Positions 42,316 to 51,297 of a DNA stretch of 64,000 nucleotides are shown here, in pieces. The stretch comes from Candidatus Hungatella pullicola (GTDB lineage Bacteria > Bacillota > Clostridia > Lachnospirales > Lachnospiraceae), in the NCBI GenBank assembly GCA_019114305.1, contig DXFU01000056.1:1-64000 (forward strand). The letters are read 5' to 3'. The notes below the pieces were generated by a model. The model was not told the origin of the DNA, made no database searches, and saw only the letters and a list, made by a program, of their open reading frames with translations. A program made the translations under genes and the position numbers. Positions within the stretch are counted from its first letter, which is position 1, and each line of letters begins with the position of its first letter.

Positions 42316-44295
42316 ATGAGCAACATTGATACCATGTCAGTAAATGCCATCCGTATTCTTTCCGCCGATGGAATTCAGAAGGCAAAATCCGGCCATCCAG
42401 GCCTTCCTTTGGGGTGTGCCGCAGCGGCTTATGAGCTTTGGGCCAATCACATGAATCACAATCCGGCAGATCCTCAGTGGCCCAACAGAGACCGGTTTAT
42501 CCTTTCGGGAGGACACGGCTCCATGCTTCTGTATTCTCTTCTCCATCTTTTTGGTTATGGTTGTCTGAGCAAAGAAGATCTGATGAATTTCCGTCAGCTG
42601 AATTCAAAAACTCCGGGACATCCGGAATACGGCCATACCGTAGGAGTGGAAGCAACCACAGGCCCTCTTGGCGCAGGCATGGGAATGGCTGTTGGCATGG
42701 CTATGGCAGAGGCTCATTTGGCAGCAGTGTTTAATAAAGAGAATTATCCTGTTGTAGACCATTATACTTATGTATTAGGGGGAGACGGCTGTATGATGGA
42801 AGGGATTTCCTCAGAGGCGTTTTCTCTGGCCGGAACACTTGGCCTTAGCAAACTGATTGTTCTCTATGACTCCAATCAGATTTCCATTGAAGGAAATACA
42901 GATATTGCTTTTACAGAGAATGTTCAGAAGCGCATGGAGGCCTTTGGTTTCCAGACCATAACCGTAGAGGATGGCAATGATCTGGAAGCCATTGGAAAGG
43001 CTATTGAGGAAGCTAAGGCAGATACAGAGCGTCCTTCCTTCATTACAATTAAAACTCAGATTGGATACGGTTGCCCGGCAAAGCAGGGCAAGGCCAGCGC
43101 TCACGGGGAGCCTTTGGGAGAGGAAAATGTTCTTGCTATGAAGGAGAATCTGGGATGGCCATCCATGGAGCCGTTTTATGTACCGGAGGAGGTTTATGAT
43201 CACTACAGAAAGATTGCTGATGCTAAGGCTGAGACAGAGGCGGCATGGCAGGTAATGTTTGCGGCATACTGTCAGGAGTATCCGGAGATGGAGGCTCTTT
43301 GGAATACGTATCACGATCCTAAGGCGGGAGAAAAGGCTGTGGAGGCCTGTCCTGATTTCTGGAGCAAGGGAGAGAAGGCTGAGGCCACCAGAAATCTGTC
43401 CGGTCAGGTATTAAACAGAATTAAAACCTACATGCCTAACCTGATTGGCGGTTCCGCGGATCTGGCACCTTCCAACAAGACCAACATGGCAGATATGGGA
43501 GATTTTTCCAAGGAAAACAGACTGGGAAGAAATCTTCATTTTGGCGTAAGAGAGCTGGCTATGACGGCAATGGGCAATGGAATGATGCTTCACGGAGGCT
43601 TAAGAGCGTATGTGGCTACTTTCTTCGTGTTCAGCGACTATACAAAGCCTATGGCTCGTCTGTCTGCTATTATGGGAGTGCCTCTTACTTATGTATTTAC
43701 CCATGACAGTATTGGAGTGGGAGAGGATGGTCCTACTCATGAACCAATTGAGCAGCTGGCCATGCTTCGCGCTCTTCCAAACTTCCATGTATTCCGCCCA
43801 TGTGATGAGACAGAGACAGAGGCAGCCTGGTATGCGGCACTGACTTCTGAGAAGACTCCTACCGCATTAGTTCTTACCAGACAGAATCTGACTCCTATGC
43901 CAGGCAGCAGCCGGGAGGCACTGAAAGGCGGATATATTATTGATGACTGCCAGGGAACTCCGGATGTGATTCTTATTGCCAGCGGTTCTGAGGTGGAACT
44001 GGCTGTTAAGGCAAAGGCTCTTCTCACGGACAGAAAGGTGAGAGTGGTATCTATGCCTTGTATGGATCTGTTTGAGGAGCAGTCAGACGAGTACAAAGAA
44101 TCTGTGCTTCCAAAGGCAGTTCGCAAGAGAGTTGCCGTTGAAGCTCTCAGTGATTTCGGATGGGGCAAATATGTAGGTCTGGATGGAGCCTGCGTGTGTA
44201 TGACAGGCTTTGGAGCCAGCGGACCGGCAAAACAGCTGTTTGACCATTTCGGATTTACAGCAGAGCATGTGGCAGAGACCGTAAGATCTCTGTAG
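42316..44295 (+). CDS. tkt: Transketolase (659 aa)
   Basis: A thiamine-diphosphate enzyme of the pentose phosphate pathway. SADGIQKAKSGHPGLPLGCAAAAYELW, the TPP/metal motif GGDGCMMEGISSEAFSLAGTLGLSKLIVLYDSNQISIEG, and the pyrimidine-domain GGSADLAPSNKT, HFGVRELAM and THDSIGVGEDGPTHEPIEQL are all intact. Full length, with AGGAGG before the ATG. It is followed by a sugar kinase 33 bases later. Confidence 0.97.
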   Translation: MSNIDTMSVNAIRILSADGIQKAKSGHPGLPLGCAAAAYELWANHMNHNPADPQWPNRDRFILSGGHGSMLLYSLLHLFGYGCLSKEDLMNFRQLNSKTPGHPEYGHTVGVEATTGPLGAGMGMAVGMAMAEAHLAAVFNKENYPVVDHYTYVLGGDGCMMEGISSEAFSLAGTLGLSKLIVLYDSNQISIEGNTDIAFTENVQKRMEAFGFQTITVEDGNDLEAIGKAIEEAKADTERPSFITIKTQIGYGCPAKQGKASAHGEPLGEENVLAMKENLGWPSMEPFYVPEEVYDHYRKIADAKAETEAAWQVMFAAYCQEYPEMEALWNTYHDPKAGEKAVEACPDFWSKGEKAEATRNLSGQVLNRIKTYMPNLIGGSADLAPSNKTNMADMGDFSKENRLGRNLHFGVRELAMTAMGNGMMLHGGLRAYVATFFVFSDYTKPMARLSAIMGVPLTYVFTHDSIGVGEDGPTHEPIEQLAMLRALPNFHVFRPCDETETEAAWYAALTSEKTPTALVLTRQNLTPMPGSSREALKGGYIIDDCQGTPDVILIASGSEVELAVKAKALLTDRKVRVVSMPCMDLFEEQSDEYKESVLPKAVRKRVAVEALSDFGWGKYVGLDGACVCMTGFGASGPAKQLFDHFGFTAEHVAETVRSL

Positions 44296-44328
44296 AAAAG
44301 ATACAAAAGGGAAAGGGGAAGTCCAGCT

Positions 44329-45273
44329 GTGGGAAAGGTATGTATTGGAATTGATGTGGGAGGAACCACTGTTAAAATCGGCTTATTTCAGATAAATGGA
44401 GAGCTTCTCTGTAAATGGGAGGTGCCTACCAGAAAAGAAGAAAATGGAAAATACATTATTCCGGATGTAGCTCAGTCCATTTTAAGCACACTGAAGGAAA
44501 AAGGAATCTCCATGGATGAGGTTGCAGGAGCGGGAATGGGAGTTCCAGGTCCCGTTCGGTCAAATGGCTACGTAGAGGTCTGCGTTAACCTGGGATGGAG
44601 AGATCTGTTCCCGGAAAAAGAGATGAGCAGGGCTTTAGGCGGGCTTCCCGTGAAAGCAGCCAATGACGCTAATGTGGCTGCCCTGGGAGAAATGTGGCAG
44701 GGGGGCGGAAAAGGCTATGAGGATCTGGTTATGATAACATTGGGAACCGGCGTAGGGGGAGGCGTTATCGTAGGACAGAAGATCATTGCTGGAAAACATG
44801 GTCTGGCTGGTGAGATTGGGCATATTCATGTGAGAGATGAGGAGAAGGAGCATTGCAACTGCGGGGGATGTGGATGTCTGGAGCAGGTGGCCAGCGCTAC
44901 GGGAATCGCCAGGGAAGCCAGAAGGGCTATGGCGGCCAGCCAAATGCCATCTGTTCTTCGGGAAGCAGGAGACCAGGTGACAGCCAAAGATGTACTGGAT
45001 GGAGCTAAGGCCGGAGATCGGCTGGCTTGCCAGGTAATGGAAGTAGTGGGACATTATCTGGGACTGGCTTTGGCGCAGATTTCCATGACTGTAGATCCGG
45101 AGGTCTTTGTAATCGGAGGCGGCGTGTCCAAGGCAGGACAGTTTTTAATTGACCTTATTTATAAGTACTATGATGAATTCAGCTCTATTTCTAAGGACAA
45201 GGGCGGAATTGTTCTTGCAACTTTGGGCAATGATGCTGGAATTTATGGAGCCGCAAGATTGATTCTGGATTAA
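44329..45273 (+). CDS. glcK: ROK-family glucokinase (314 aa)
   Basis: CIGIDVGGTTVKIGLF is the ATP motif; GMGVPGPVR and NDANVAALGEMWQGGG carry the catalytic Asp; GHIHV...CNCGGCGCLEQVASATGIAREA is the ROK zinc/Cys signature. It phosphorylates glucose for entry to glycolysis, matching pgi and tkt nearby. The start is GTG, with AAAGGGGAA 8 bases upstream. Length normal. A long hairpin terminator follows. Confidence 0.9.
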   Translation: MGKVCIGIDVGGTTVKIGLFQINGELLCKWEVPTRKEENGKYIIPDVAQSILSTLKEKGISMDEVAGAGMGVPGPVRSNGYVEVCVNLGWRDLFPEKEMSRALGGLPVKAANDANVAALGEMWQGGGKGYEDLVMITLGTGVGGGVIVGQKIIAGKHGLAGEIGHIHVRDEEKEHCNCGGCGCLEQVASATGIAREARRAMAASQMPSVLREAGDQVTAKDVLDGAKAGDRLACQVMEVVGHYLGLALAQISMTVDPEVFVIGGGVSKAGQFLIDLIYKYYDEFSSISKDKGGIVLATLGNDAGIYGAARLILD

Positions 45274-45346
45274 TTCTTGCTGCAGGACTGCAGACGAAAC
45301 TGGAACCGTTGTTTGACTGTCTAAAATAAATGCTATGCCTGAAAAC

Positions 45347-45400
45347 ATACCTCAATGGAGGCTGCAGCAGACTGCGGCTGAACCATTGGGGTATATTTTT
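45347..45400 (+). terminator. Terminator of the tkt-glucokinase unit
   Basis: A 12-bp stem ATACCTCAATGG/CCATTGGGGTAT (one G-T pair) encloses a second stem GCTGCAG/CTGCGGC and is followed by ATTTTT. Confidence 0.85.
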
Positions 45401-45468
45401 ATCAGAAGAATAGCTGTTTTCAGTGTTGCTGGATTGCCGCTAAGGGACCGGAAAGGGGATAGAATGTA

Positions 45469-46203
45469 ATGTTGGAAATTTGCTGCGGAAGTTTTGAGGA
45501 TGCGGTTCATGCTTATCGGGGAGGAGCGAAGCGGGTGGAATTAAATTCTGCTCTTCATTTAGGCGGGCTGACGCCTACTGCCGCCTGCCTGGATCTGGTA
45601 AAGGCAGAGACAGATCTTAAAGTAATCTGCATGGTGCGTCCCAGAGGAGCAGGATTCTGTTATACTTCAATGCAGATTCGGCAGATGTTTGCTGAGGCAG
45701 AGGAGCTTTTGGAACATGGATGCGACGGGCTGGCCTTTGGATTTCTAACCTGTGAGGGAAAGATAGATGAAGAGAATACGGGACGGATGACCCGGCTTAT
45801 TCACAGCTATGGAAAAGAGGCCGTGTATCATAGGGCGTTTGACTGCGTGAAGGATCCTTATCTTGCCGCTGAAACCCTTATAGGGCTGGGAGTGGACCGG
45901 ATTCTTACCAGCGGGCTGGAGGAAAAAGCCCAGGACGGCATACCTGTTCTCAAAGAACTGGTAAGGCGTTTCCAGGACAGAATAGAGATTCTGGCAGGAA
46001 GCGGAGTGAATGCTTCCAATGCCAGACATATTATGGAGGAGACAGGGGTTGTTCAGGTTCACTCATCCTGCAGGTGTTGGGTAAAGGACCCTACTACCCG
46101 GGGAGAAAAGGTAAGCTACGGATTTGGGGCAGAGCCTAACGGGGAGGCTTATGACGGAGTCAAGGAAGAATTCGTACGGATGCTGGTTGAACTGGGAATA
46201 TGA
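45469..46203 (+). CDS. cutC: CutC-family protein (244 aa)
   Basis: This is the TIM-barrel protein formerly called copper homeostasis protein CutC. MLEICCGSFEDAVHAYRGGAKRVELNSALHLGGLTPT is the diagnostic N-terminus; MVRPRGAGFCYT, HRAFDCVKDP, ILTSGLEEKAQDGIPVLKEL and ILAGSGVNASNA follow. The real biochemical role is unsettled and may not concern copper. AAAGGGGA precedes the ATG. Monocistronic. Confidence 0.9.
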   Translation: MLEICCGSFEDAVHAYRGGAKRVELNSALHLGGLTPTAACLDLVKAETDLKVICMVRPRGAGFCYTSMQIRQMFAEAEELLEHGCDGLAFGFLTCEGKIDEENTGRMTRLIHSYGKEAVYHRAFDCVKDPYLAAETLIGLGVDRILTSGLEEKAQDGIPVLKELVRRFQDRIEILAGSGVNASNARHIMEETGVVQVHSSCRCWVKDPTTRGEKVSYGFGAEPNGEAYDGVKEEFVRMLVELGI

Positions 46204-46271
46204 GAGAAAAGGCAGGCTTCTGTTTTTAAGATCAGAAAGGAAAGCAGGACATAACAGGCTGCAGGCTTTTT

Positions 46272-46305
46272 AGCACAGGTACCAAAATGGTGCCTGTGCT
46301 TTTTT
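46272..46305 (+). terminator. Terminator after cutC
   Basis: The 13-bp stem AGCACAGGTACCA/TGGTGCCTGTGCT with loop AAA is followed by six T. Confidence 0.9.
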
Positions 46306-46318
46306 CAATTAGACTCTG

Positions 46319-46346
46319 TTCACAGGAGGGACCCATATGGTATAAT
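46319..46346 (+). promoter_or_regulatory. Promoter of the pyrophosphatase gene
   Basis: TTCACA (46319-46324), 16 bases, TATAAT (46341-46346) with an upstream TGG extending the -10. It leaves an unusually long leader. Confidence 0.65.
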
Positions 46347-46572
46347 AGGGAAACATAAATTTCTGAAATAAAGACGAAAAAACCAAAAAGATCTTCTGAA
46401 ATGAGGAGACCCCGGCTGACAAGTCAACCGGGGAAATTATGAAAAATTTATGTGTAATTTAACAACAAGAGCGATAGAAAAGATATCTTTTCTATACAAA
46501 GAGTATAAAAAACAGATATGAATAAAGTATGAACTTGCTGTAAACAGATTATGAAAAGAACAAGGAGGGAAT

Positions 46573-48240
46573 ATGGAGCAGAACAAGAACAGAAAAACTA
46601 TTGTCATTGGTCATAAAAATCCCGATACGGATTCTATTTGTTCCGCCATCAGCTACGCCAATCTTAAGGCAAAGATAACTGGAGAAGAGTATATTCCGGG
46701 AAGAGCGGGAAAGGTCAATGAGGAGACTCAGTTTGTGCTGAACTATTTTGGCGTGGAGGCTCCCATGCTGATTCACAACGTAAAGACTCAGGTAAAGGAT
46801 GTGGAGTACAGAAAAACTACAGGAGTAGACAGGAACCTGTCCCTGAAAAACGCCTGGAATCTGATGCAGGAGGCAAATGTAGTTACCATACCGGCAGTTA
46901 CCCAGGATGGTATGCTGGAGGGACTGATAACAGTGGGAGATATTGCCAAGTCCTACATGAATGTCTATGACAGCAGCATTCTTTCAAAAGCCAATACTCA
47001 GTATAAGAATATTATGGAGACCCTTGAAGGAGCCATGATTGTAGGAGACGACCGGGATTATTTCGGTCATGGAAAGGTTCTTATAGCTGCCGCCAATCCT
47101 GATATGATGGAGTATTACATTGAAAAGGGTGATTTGGTTATTCTGGGAAACCGGTATGAATCCCAGCTGTGCGCCATAGAGATGGAGGCTGACTGCATTG
47201 TGGTGTGTGAGGGAGCGGCAGTGTCTATGACAATAAAAAAACTGGCTCAGGAAAGAGGCTGTCATGTAATGACCACTCCGTATGATACTTACACAGCTGC
47301 CCGACTGATTAATCAGAGCATGCCTATCAGTTATTTTATGAAGACGGAAGGGTTAATTACTTTTGAAGAGGACGATTACATTGATGAGATTCGGGAAGTA
47401 ATGACAAGCAAGCGTCACAGGGATTTTCCTATATTAGGAAGAGATGGGAAGTACAAAGGCATGATTTCCAGAAGAAATCTCCTGGGAGCCAGAGGAAAAC
47501 GTCTTATCCTTGTGGATCACAATGAGAAGGGGCAGGCAGTGGAAGGCGTAGAGAATGCGGAAATTCTGGAAATTCTGGATCATCACAGGCTGGGAACAGT
47601 AGAAACCGTATCGCCGGTATTTTTCCGCAATCAGCCTGTAGGATGTACAGCTACCATCGTATTTCAGATGTATCAGGAGAATCACGTGGAAATCCAACCA
47701 GTAATTGCCGGACTTTTATGCAGCGCCATTATTTCCGATACTCTGCTGTTCCGTTCTCCTACCTGTACAGAGGCGGATAAGGAGGCCGCCATGAAGCTGG
47801 CTAAGACAGCTGGCATTGATGTTGAGAAATATGCGGCTTCCATGTTCGCAGCAGCAAGTAATCTGAAAGGGAAAACAGATGGGGAGATTTTTTATCAGGA
47901 TTTCAAGCGCTTTGGGGCGGGTAAGGTAACCTTTGGCGTAGGCCAGATCAGTTCTTTGAACGCTGAGGAGCTGGAAGAGCTGCAGACCAGACTTATTCCA
48001 TATATGGCAAAGGCCAGAGAGGAGCATGGAGTGAATATGATGTTTTTTATGCTTACCAATATCCTTACTCAGTCTACGACTCTGCTTTGCGAAGGCCAGG
48101 GAGCGGAACAGCTGATTGCCGCTGCATTCCGAAATGGTGAGGATTATCCGCAAACAGGGAATCATTGTGTTTATCTGCCAGGAGTGGTATCCAGAAAGAA
48201 ACAGCTGATTCCGGCAATCTCTTTGGCTGTACAGAGCTGA
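46573..48240 (+). CDS. ppaC: Family II manganese-dependent inorganic pyrophosphatase with CBS/DRTGG insert (555 aa)
   Basis: A DHH-family phosphoesterase. The metal motifs are GHKNPDTDSICSA at the N-terminus, VDHNEKGQ, LDHHRLG and the C-terminal Arg/Lys region. Between residues about 65 and 300 a CBS pair flanks a DRTGG domain, the arrangement in clostridial enzymes regulated by AMP, ADP and diadenosine polyphosphates. CBS-PPases with this insert are about 550 aa, as here. AGGAGG lies 7 bases before the ATG. Confidence 0.93.
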   Translation: MEQNKNRKTIVIGHKNPDTDSICSAISYANLKAKITGEEYIPGRAGKVNEETQFVLNYFGVEAPMLIHNVKTQVKDVEYRKTTGVDRNLSLKNAWNLMQEANVVTIPAVTQDGMLEGLITVGDIAKSYMNVYDSSILSKANTQYKNIMETLEGAMIVGDDRDYFGHGKVLIAAANPDMMEYYIEKGDLVILGNRYESQLCAIEMEADCIVVCEGAAVSMTIKKLAQERGCHVMTTPYDTYTAARLINQSMPISYFMKTEGLITFEEDDYIDEIREVMTSKRHRDFPILGRDGKYKGMISRRNLLGARGKRLILVDHNEKGQAVEGVENAEILEILDHHRLGTVETVSPVFFRNQPVGCTATIVFQMYQENHVEIQPVIAGLLCSAIISDTLLFRSPTCTEADKEAAMKLAKTAGIDVEKYAASMFAAASNLKGKTDGEIFYQDFKRFGAGKVTFGVGQISSLNAEELEELQTRLIPYMAKAREEHGVNMMFFMLTNILTQSTTLLCEGQGAEQLIAAAFRNGEDYPQTGNHCVYLPGVVSRKKQLIPAISLAVQS

Positions 48241-48281
48241 GAAAGCCGGAGGCCTTCCTAAAGGAAAGGAGAAAGGAAAAG

Positions 48282-49226
48282 ATGAGAAAATACAGAATGG
48301 CTGTATTAGCTGTGGCCGCAGTTATAGGGTTAAGCTGTCAGAGGGCGGGAGTTGTCCAGGCAGAGACTTGGACGGATTTGGAAATTCAGGCAGCTGAAGA
48401 AAGCACAAAGGCCGAAGAGAAGGCTGAAACAGGCATTGTGAGAAAGGAATTGGCCTTTTCAGAGGAATTTCCTTACAGTCAGTTTTCTGCCATTCACACG
48501 GGAACGGCTGTACTTTACGAGAATCATGGGGAATATGCCAATGGAATTGTGGTTTGTCTTAATGCGGGGCATGGCTGCAAAGGAGGCGAGCAGTACAAAA
48601 CCTATTGTCATCCGGATAAAACTCCTAAGGTTACTGGCGGAAGCACCAAAGCCGGGGCTGTGAAGGCCACGGCCATTAACAGCGGAATGACTTTTTCAGA
48701 CGGAACACCGGAGCATAAAGTGACTCTTGCCATGGCTCAGATTCTCCGGGAAAAGCTTCTGAATAAGGGGTACAGCGTTCTCATGGTAAGGGATTCTGAA
48801 GATGAGCAGCTGGATAACATTGCCAGAACTGTGATGGCAAATGCTTATGCGGACTGCCATATTTCAATCCACTGGGATTCTACTCAGTCTGATAAGGGCG
48901 CCTTTTTTATGAGTGTTCCGTCTGATTCCTCATACAGAAATATGGAGCCGGTGGCGTCTCACTGGCAGGACCATGAGCTTTTGGGAAAACATTTGATCCA
49001 AGGCCTTCGGACCAGAGATGTAAAGATTTTTGGGGACGGAGAAATGGAAATGGATTTAACTCAGACTTCTTACTCCACTGTTCCCAGTGTGGATATAGAG
49101 CTGGGAGATAAAAAATCTGATTACGGCCAAAGCGCGTTAGAGAATATGGCAGAAGGCTTGGCTGTGGGAGTTGACGGCTTTTTTGCGGAAAAAGAAGCAC
49201 AAAGGACAGCAGAGTCAGGAATTTAG
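48282..49226 (+). CDS. Secreted N-acetylmuramoyl-L-alanine amidase, Amidase_3 type (314 aa)
   Basis: A cleaved signal peptide of about 27 residues (MRKYRMAVLAVAAVIGL...VQA). The catalytic zinc domain starts at VVCLNAGHGCKGG (His); the second ligand Glu is in GTPEHKVTLAMAQILREKL, the third His in CHISIHWDS, and the catalytic Glu in VDIELGD. No cell-wall-binding repeats. The ATG at 48282 has GGAGAAAGGA upstream and starts the signal peptide; the longer frame overlapping ppaC is rejected. It lies 41 bases after ppaC and may share its transcript. Confidence 0.87.
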   Translation: MRKYRMAVLAVAAVIGLSCQRAGVVQAETWTDLEIQAAEESTKAEEKAETGIVRKELAFSEEFPYSQFSAIHTGTAVLYENHGEYANGIVVCLNAGHGCKGGEQYKTYCHPDKTPKVTGGSTKAGAVKATAINSGMTFSDGTPEHKVTLAMAQILREKLLNKGYSVLMVRDSEDEQLDNIARTVMANAYADCHISIHWDSTQSDKGAFFMSVPSDSSYRNMEPVASHWQDHELLGKHLIQGLRTRDVKIFGDGEMEMDLTQTSYSTVPSVDIELGDKKSDYGQSALENMAEGLAVGVDGFFAEKEAQRTAESGI

Positions 49227-49504
49227 GGATTTTAATTAAATTTTACATACACTTTACGGGAAGCTGGTAGTTTTTTACAGTCTTTTATGGTTTAATGAAT
49301 GAGGTTCTTCTGAGAGAGAAGACCGATTGAGAAATCAGAATCGGTAGAGATGATTTTCCACGCAGAGGCCTTAGACACATAAAAATATGCATAAAAAACT
49401 GAAAAATAATTCTGAAAAAACAGTAATATTTTAGAAAAGATATAATTGAACGATAAAAACTACAGTCAAAAACAATAAAAAGAATGTCTTTTTATTATCA
49501 ATTA

Positions 49505-49533
49505 TTGAAAGGTTTATCTAATAATGTTATGAT
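49505..49533 (+). promoter_or_regulatory. Sigma-A promoter of the glycerophosphodiester operon
   Basis: TTGAAA (49505-49510), 17 bases, TATGAT (49528-49533). The expected start is about 49540, before a terminator and 135 bases from the glpQ ATG. Confidence 0.65.
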
Positions 49534-49565
49534 TAATTCAGGATAATTGCTGGAGAGTAAAGAGT

Positions 49566-49607
49566 GGGCAAGGTTATTAATAAAAGGATAGCTTTGCCCT
49601 TTTTTTA
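49566..49607 (+). terminator. Leader terminator (probable attenuator) upstream of glpQ
   Basis: GGGCAA pairs with TTGCCC (with AAGG/CTTT extending) around an A/T-rich loop, followed by seven T. It lies between the promoter and the glpQ start, the position of GlpP-controlled terminators in Bacillus glp leaders. Confidence 0.7.
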
Positions 49608-49674
49608 CGCAACAGAAAGAACGGTATATAAAATTATATGTGATTTGAGGTAAAGCAGAAGGGAGAGAAAAATT

Positions 49675-50406
49675 ATGAAAGTACTTGGACACAGAGGATA
49701 CAGCGGGGAGTATCCGGAAAATACTATGCTGGCTTTCCAGAAAGCGTTTGAGACAGGCTGTGACGGAGTTGAACTTGATGTACAGCTGAGCAAAGACGGC
49801 ATTCCGGTTATTATGCATGACGAAGCGGTAGACAGAACCAGTGACGGCAAAGGATTGATTAAAGACTATACTTACAGGGAACTGTGCCGGTTTAACTGCA
49901 GCTATCCGGACAAGTTTAAAGATGCCTTTGATTTTCAGAAGATTCCGTCTCTGGAAGAATATCTGGCCTGGATGAAGCAGGTATCCCATACCTTTGTTAC
50001 AAACATTGAACTGAAAAACAGTATTTATTACTACGGAGGCCTGGAGAAAAAAGTAATCGATATGGTTCGTTCTTTTGGTCTGGAGGACAGGATCATTCTT
50101 TCTTCCTTTAATAACGCTTCTATCGTAAACTGTAAATTAATGGCTCCGGAGATTCAGACAGGATTTCTTATTGAAACCTGTATTGGAAATCCCGGCGTGT
50201 ACGTCAGAGAGCAGATGGTAGATTTTTATCACCCTAATTTGAAGTATCTTACCCAGGAGCACGTCACCAGCTGTATGGAAAATGGAATTGGAGTGAATGT
50301 GTGGACTGTGAACGAGGAGGAAGATCTTCGGAAAGTAGAGGCTTGGGGGGTACAGGCTGCCATTACTAATTTCCCGGATCGCGGCGTTAAGGCTGCCAAA
50401 GGTTAA
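49675..50406 (+). CDS. glpQ: Glycerophosphodiester phosphodiesterase (243 aa)
   Basis: Hydrolyses glycerophosphodiesters to glycerol 3-phosphate and an alcohol. The GDPD barrel shows HRGYSGEYPENTMLAFQKAFETGCDGVELDVQLSKDG, VIMHDEAVDRT with the two active-site His and the metal-binding Glu/Asp, IELKN and the C-terminal VNVWTVNEEEDL. No signal peptide, so cytoplasmic (UgpQ/YhdW type) and fed by the ABC importer downstream. AAGGGAGAG precedes the ATG. Confidence 0.92.
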   Translation: MKVLGHRGYSGEYPENTMLAFQKAFETGCDGVELDVQLSKDGIPVIMHDEAVDRTSDGKGLIKDYTYRELCRFNCSYPDKFKDAFDFQKIPSLEEYLAWMKQVSHTFVTNIELKNSIYYYGGLEKKVIDMVRSFGLEDRIILSSFNNASIVNCKLMAPEIQTGFLIETCIGNPGVYVREQMVDFYHPNLKYLTQEHVTSCMENGIGVNVWTVNEEEDLRKVEAWGVQAAITNFPDRGVKAAKG

Positions 50407-50430
50407 GGGAAAGGACAGGAGGTAGTCTTT

Positions 50431-51297
50431 GTGAAAAAGAAAAAAACATTATTTCAAACAGTTGAACCATATTTATATATTCTTCCGGCTTTTATATTTT
50501 TCTGTTTGTTCGTATTCTGGCCTTTTGGAAAAACGCTCTATCTGAGTTTGTCCAGAACCACTCCATTGGGAGAAGCTGCCCAGTTTGTAGGACTTCAGAA
50601 TTTTATAAATATCTTTACAGATAAGGATTTTTATAACAGTTTGCTGGTATCTTTTGAATATGCCATTATGATGGTTGTTTTTTCCATTGCTCTTGGATTT
50701 ATCCTTGCTGTAGTAAGCAATGAGAAAATGAAAGGTAAAGCCATCTTCAGAACCATTTACGCTCTGCCTATGGCAGTTTCCGCAGCCGCAGCTTCTGTGG
50801 TGTTTATGTTTATATTTCACAGCTCCCTTGGAATTTTAAACAGAGTGTTGGGAACGAATATCGGCTGGCTTACTGATTCCAAGTGGGCATTGATTTCTGT
50901 TACCATTGTCAGTGTGTGGATGAATATTGGTATGAACTATATTTACATTACAGCTGCACTGCAGGGCGTGCCTGATGATTTGTATGAGTCCGCTTCCCTG
51001 GAAGGCGCCGGGTTCTTCCACAAGCATAAGGATGTTACAATCCCCTGTATTTCTCCAACTCTGTTTTTCCTGCTGATTATTAATGTAATCAACTCTCTGC
51101 AGGCCTATGCCCAGTTCAAGATGATGACTCAGGGAGGGCCGTCCAACAGCACCAACGTAATCGTGTATGAGATTTATCAGGAAGCTTTTATTAACAGCCG
51201 ATTTGGAGTGGCCTGTGCGGAATCTATTGTATTATTCCTTATTTTGATTGTTCTCACGGCAATTCAGTTTAGATTAGAAAAGAGGGTAACATACTGA
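50431..51297 (+). CDS. ABC transporter permease, UgpA/MalF type (288 aa)
   Basis: Six membrane helices. The EAA loop near residue 190 reads ESASLEGAGFFHKHKDVTIPCISPT, and LYILPAFIFFCLFVFWPFGKTLYLSL is the typical first helix. It pairs with the next gene, whose start overlaps its stop (ATGA). The start is GTG with ACAGGAGG 8 bases upstream. Substrate inferred from glpQ and the dehydrogenases: glycerophosphodiesters or glycerol 3-phosphate. Confidence 0.88.
   Translation: MKKKKTLFQTVEPYLYILPAFIFFCLFVFWPFGKTLYLSLSRTTPLGEAAQFVGLQNFINIFTDKDFYNSLLVSFEYAIMMVVFSIALGFILAVVSNEKMKGKAIFRTIYALPMAVSAAAASVVFMFIFHSSLGILNRVLGTNIGWLTDSKWALISVTIVSVWMNIGMNYIYITAALQGVPDDLYESASLEGAGFFHKHKDVTIPCISPTLFFLLIINVINSLQAYAQFKMMTQGGPSNSTNVIVYEIYQEAFINSRFGVACAESIVLFLILIVLTAIQFRLEKRVTY

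Larger units (their letters stand above)
46204..46572 (+). other. Non-coding region: terminator plus long structured ppaC leader
   Basis: These 369 bases hold the cutC terminator (46272-46305), a promoter (46319-46346), then a leader of about 220 bases. The leader contains a strong hairpin (CCCCGG-C-TGAC, loop AA, GTCA-A-CCGGGG, 46408-46434) and a perfect 22-bp AT-rich palindrome at 46474-46495 centred on GATATC. No ORF and no riboswitch class that I can name. Confidence 0.6.
49227..49674 (+). other. AT-rich non-coding region with hairpins, promoter and attenuator
   Basis: 448 bases without a gene. Seen in order: a small hairpin pair around 49303-49345 (CCGATT/AATCGG), an AT-rich hairpin AATAAAAAGA/TCTTTTTATT at 49474-49496 that may end the amidase transcript, the glpQ promoter, and the leader terminator. 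Confidence 0.6.

Noticed and set aside
43737..44369. 210-codon antisense ORF across the tkt/glucokinase junction
   Set aside because: Shadow ORF; both plus-strand genes are unambiguous.
46408..46434. Riboswitch in the ppaC leader
   Set aside because: A strong hairpin is present, but I could match none of the common riboswitch consensus elements; kept only as an unassigned structured leader.
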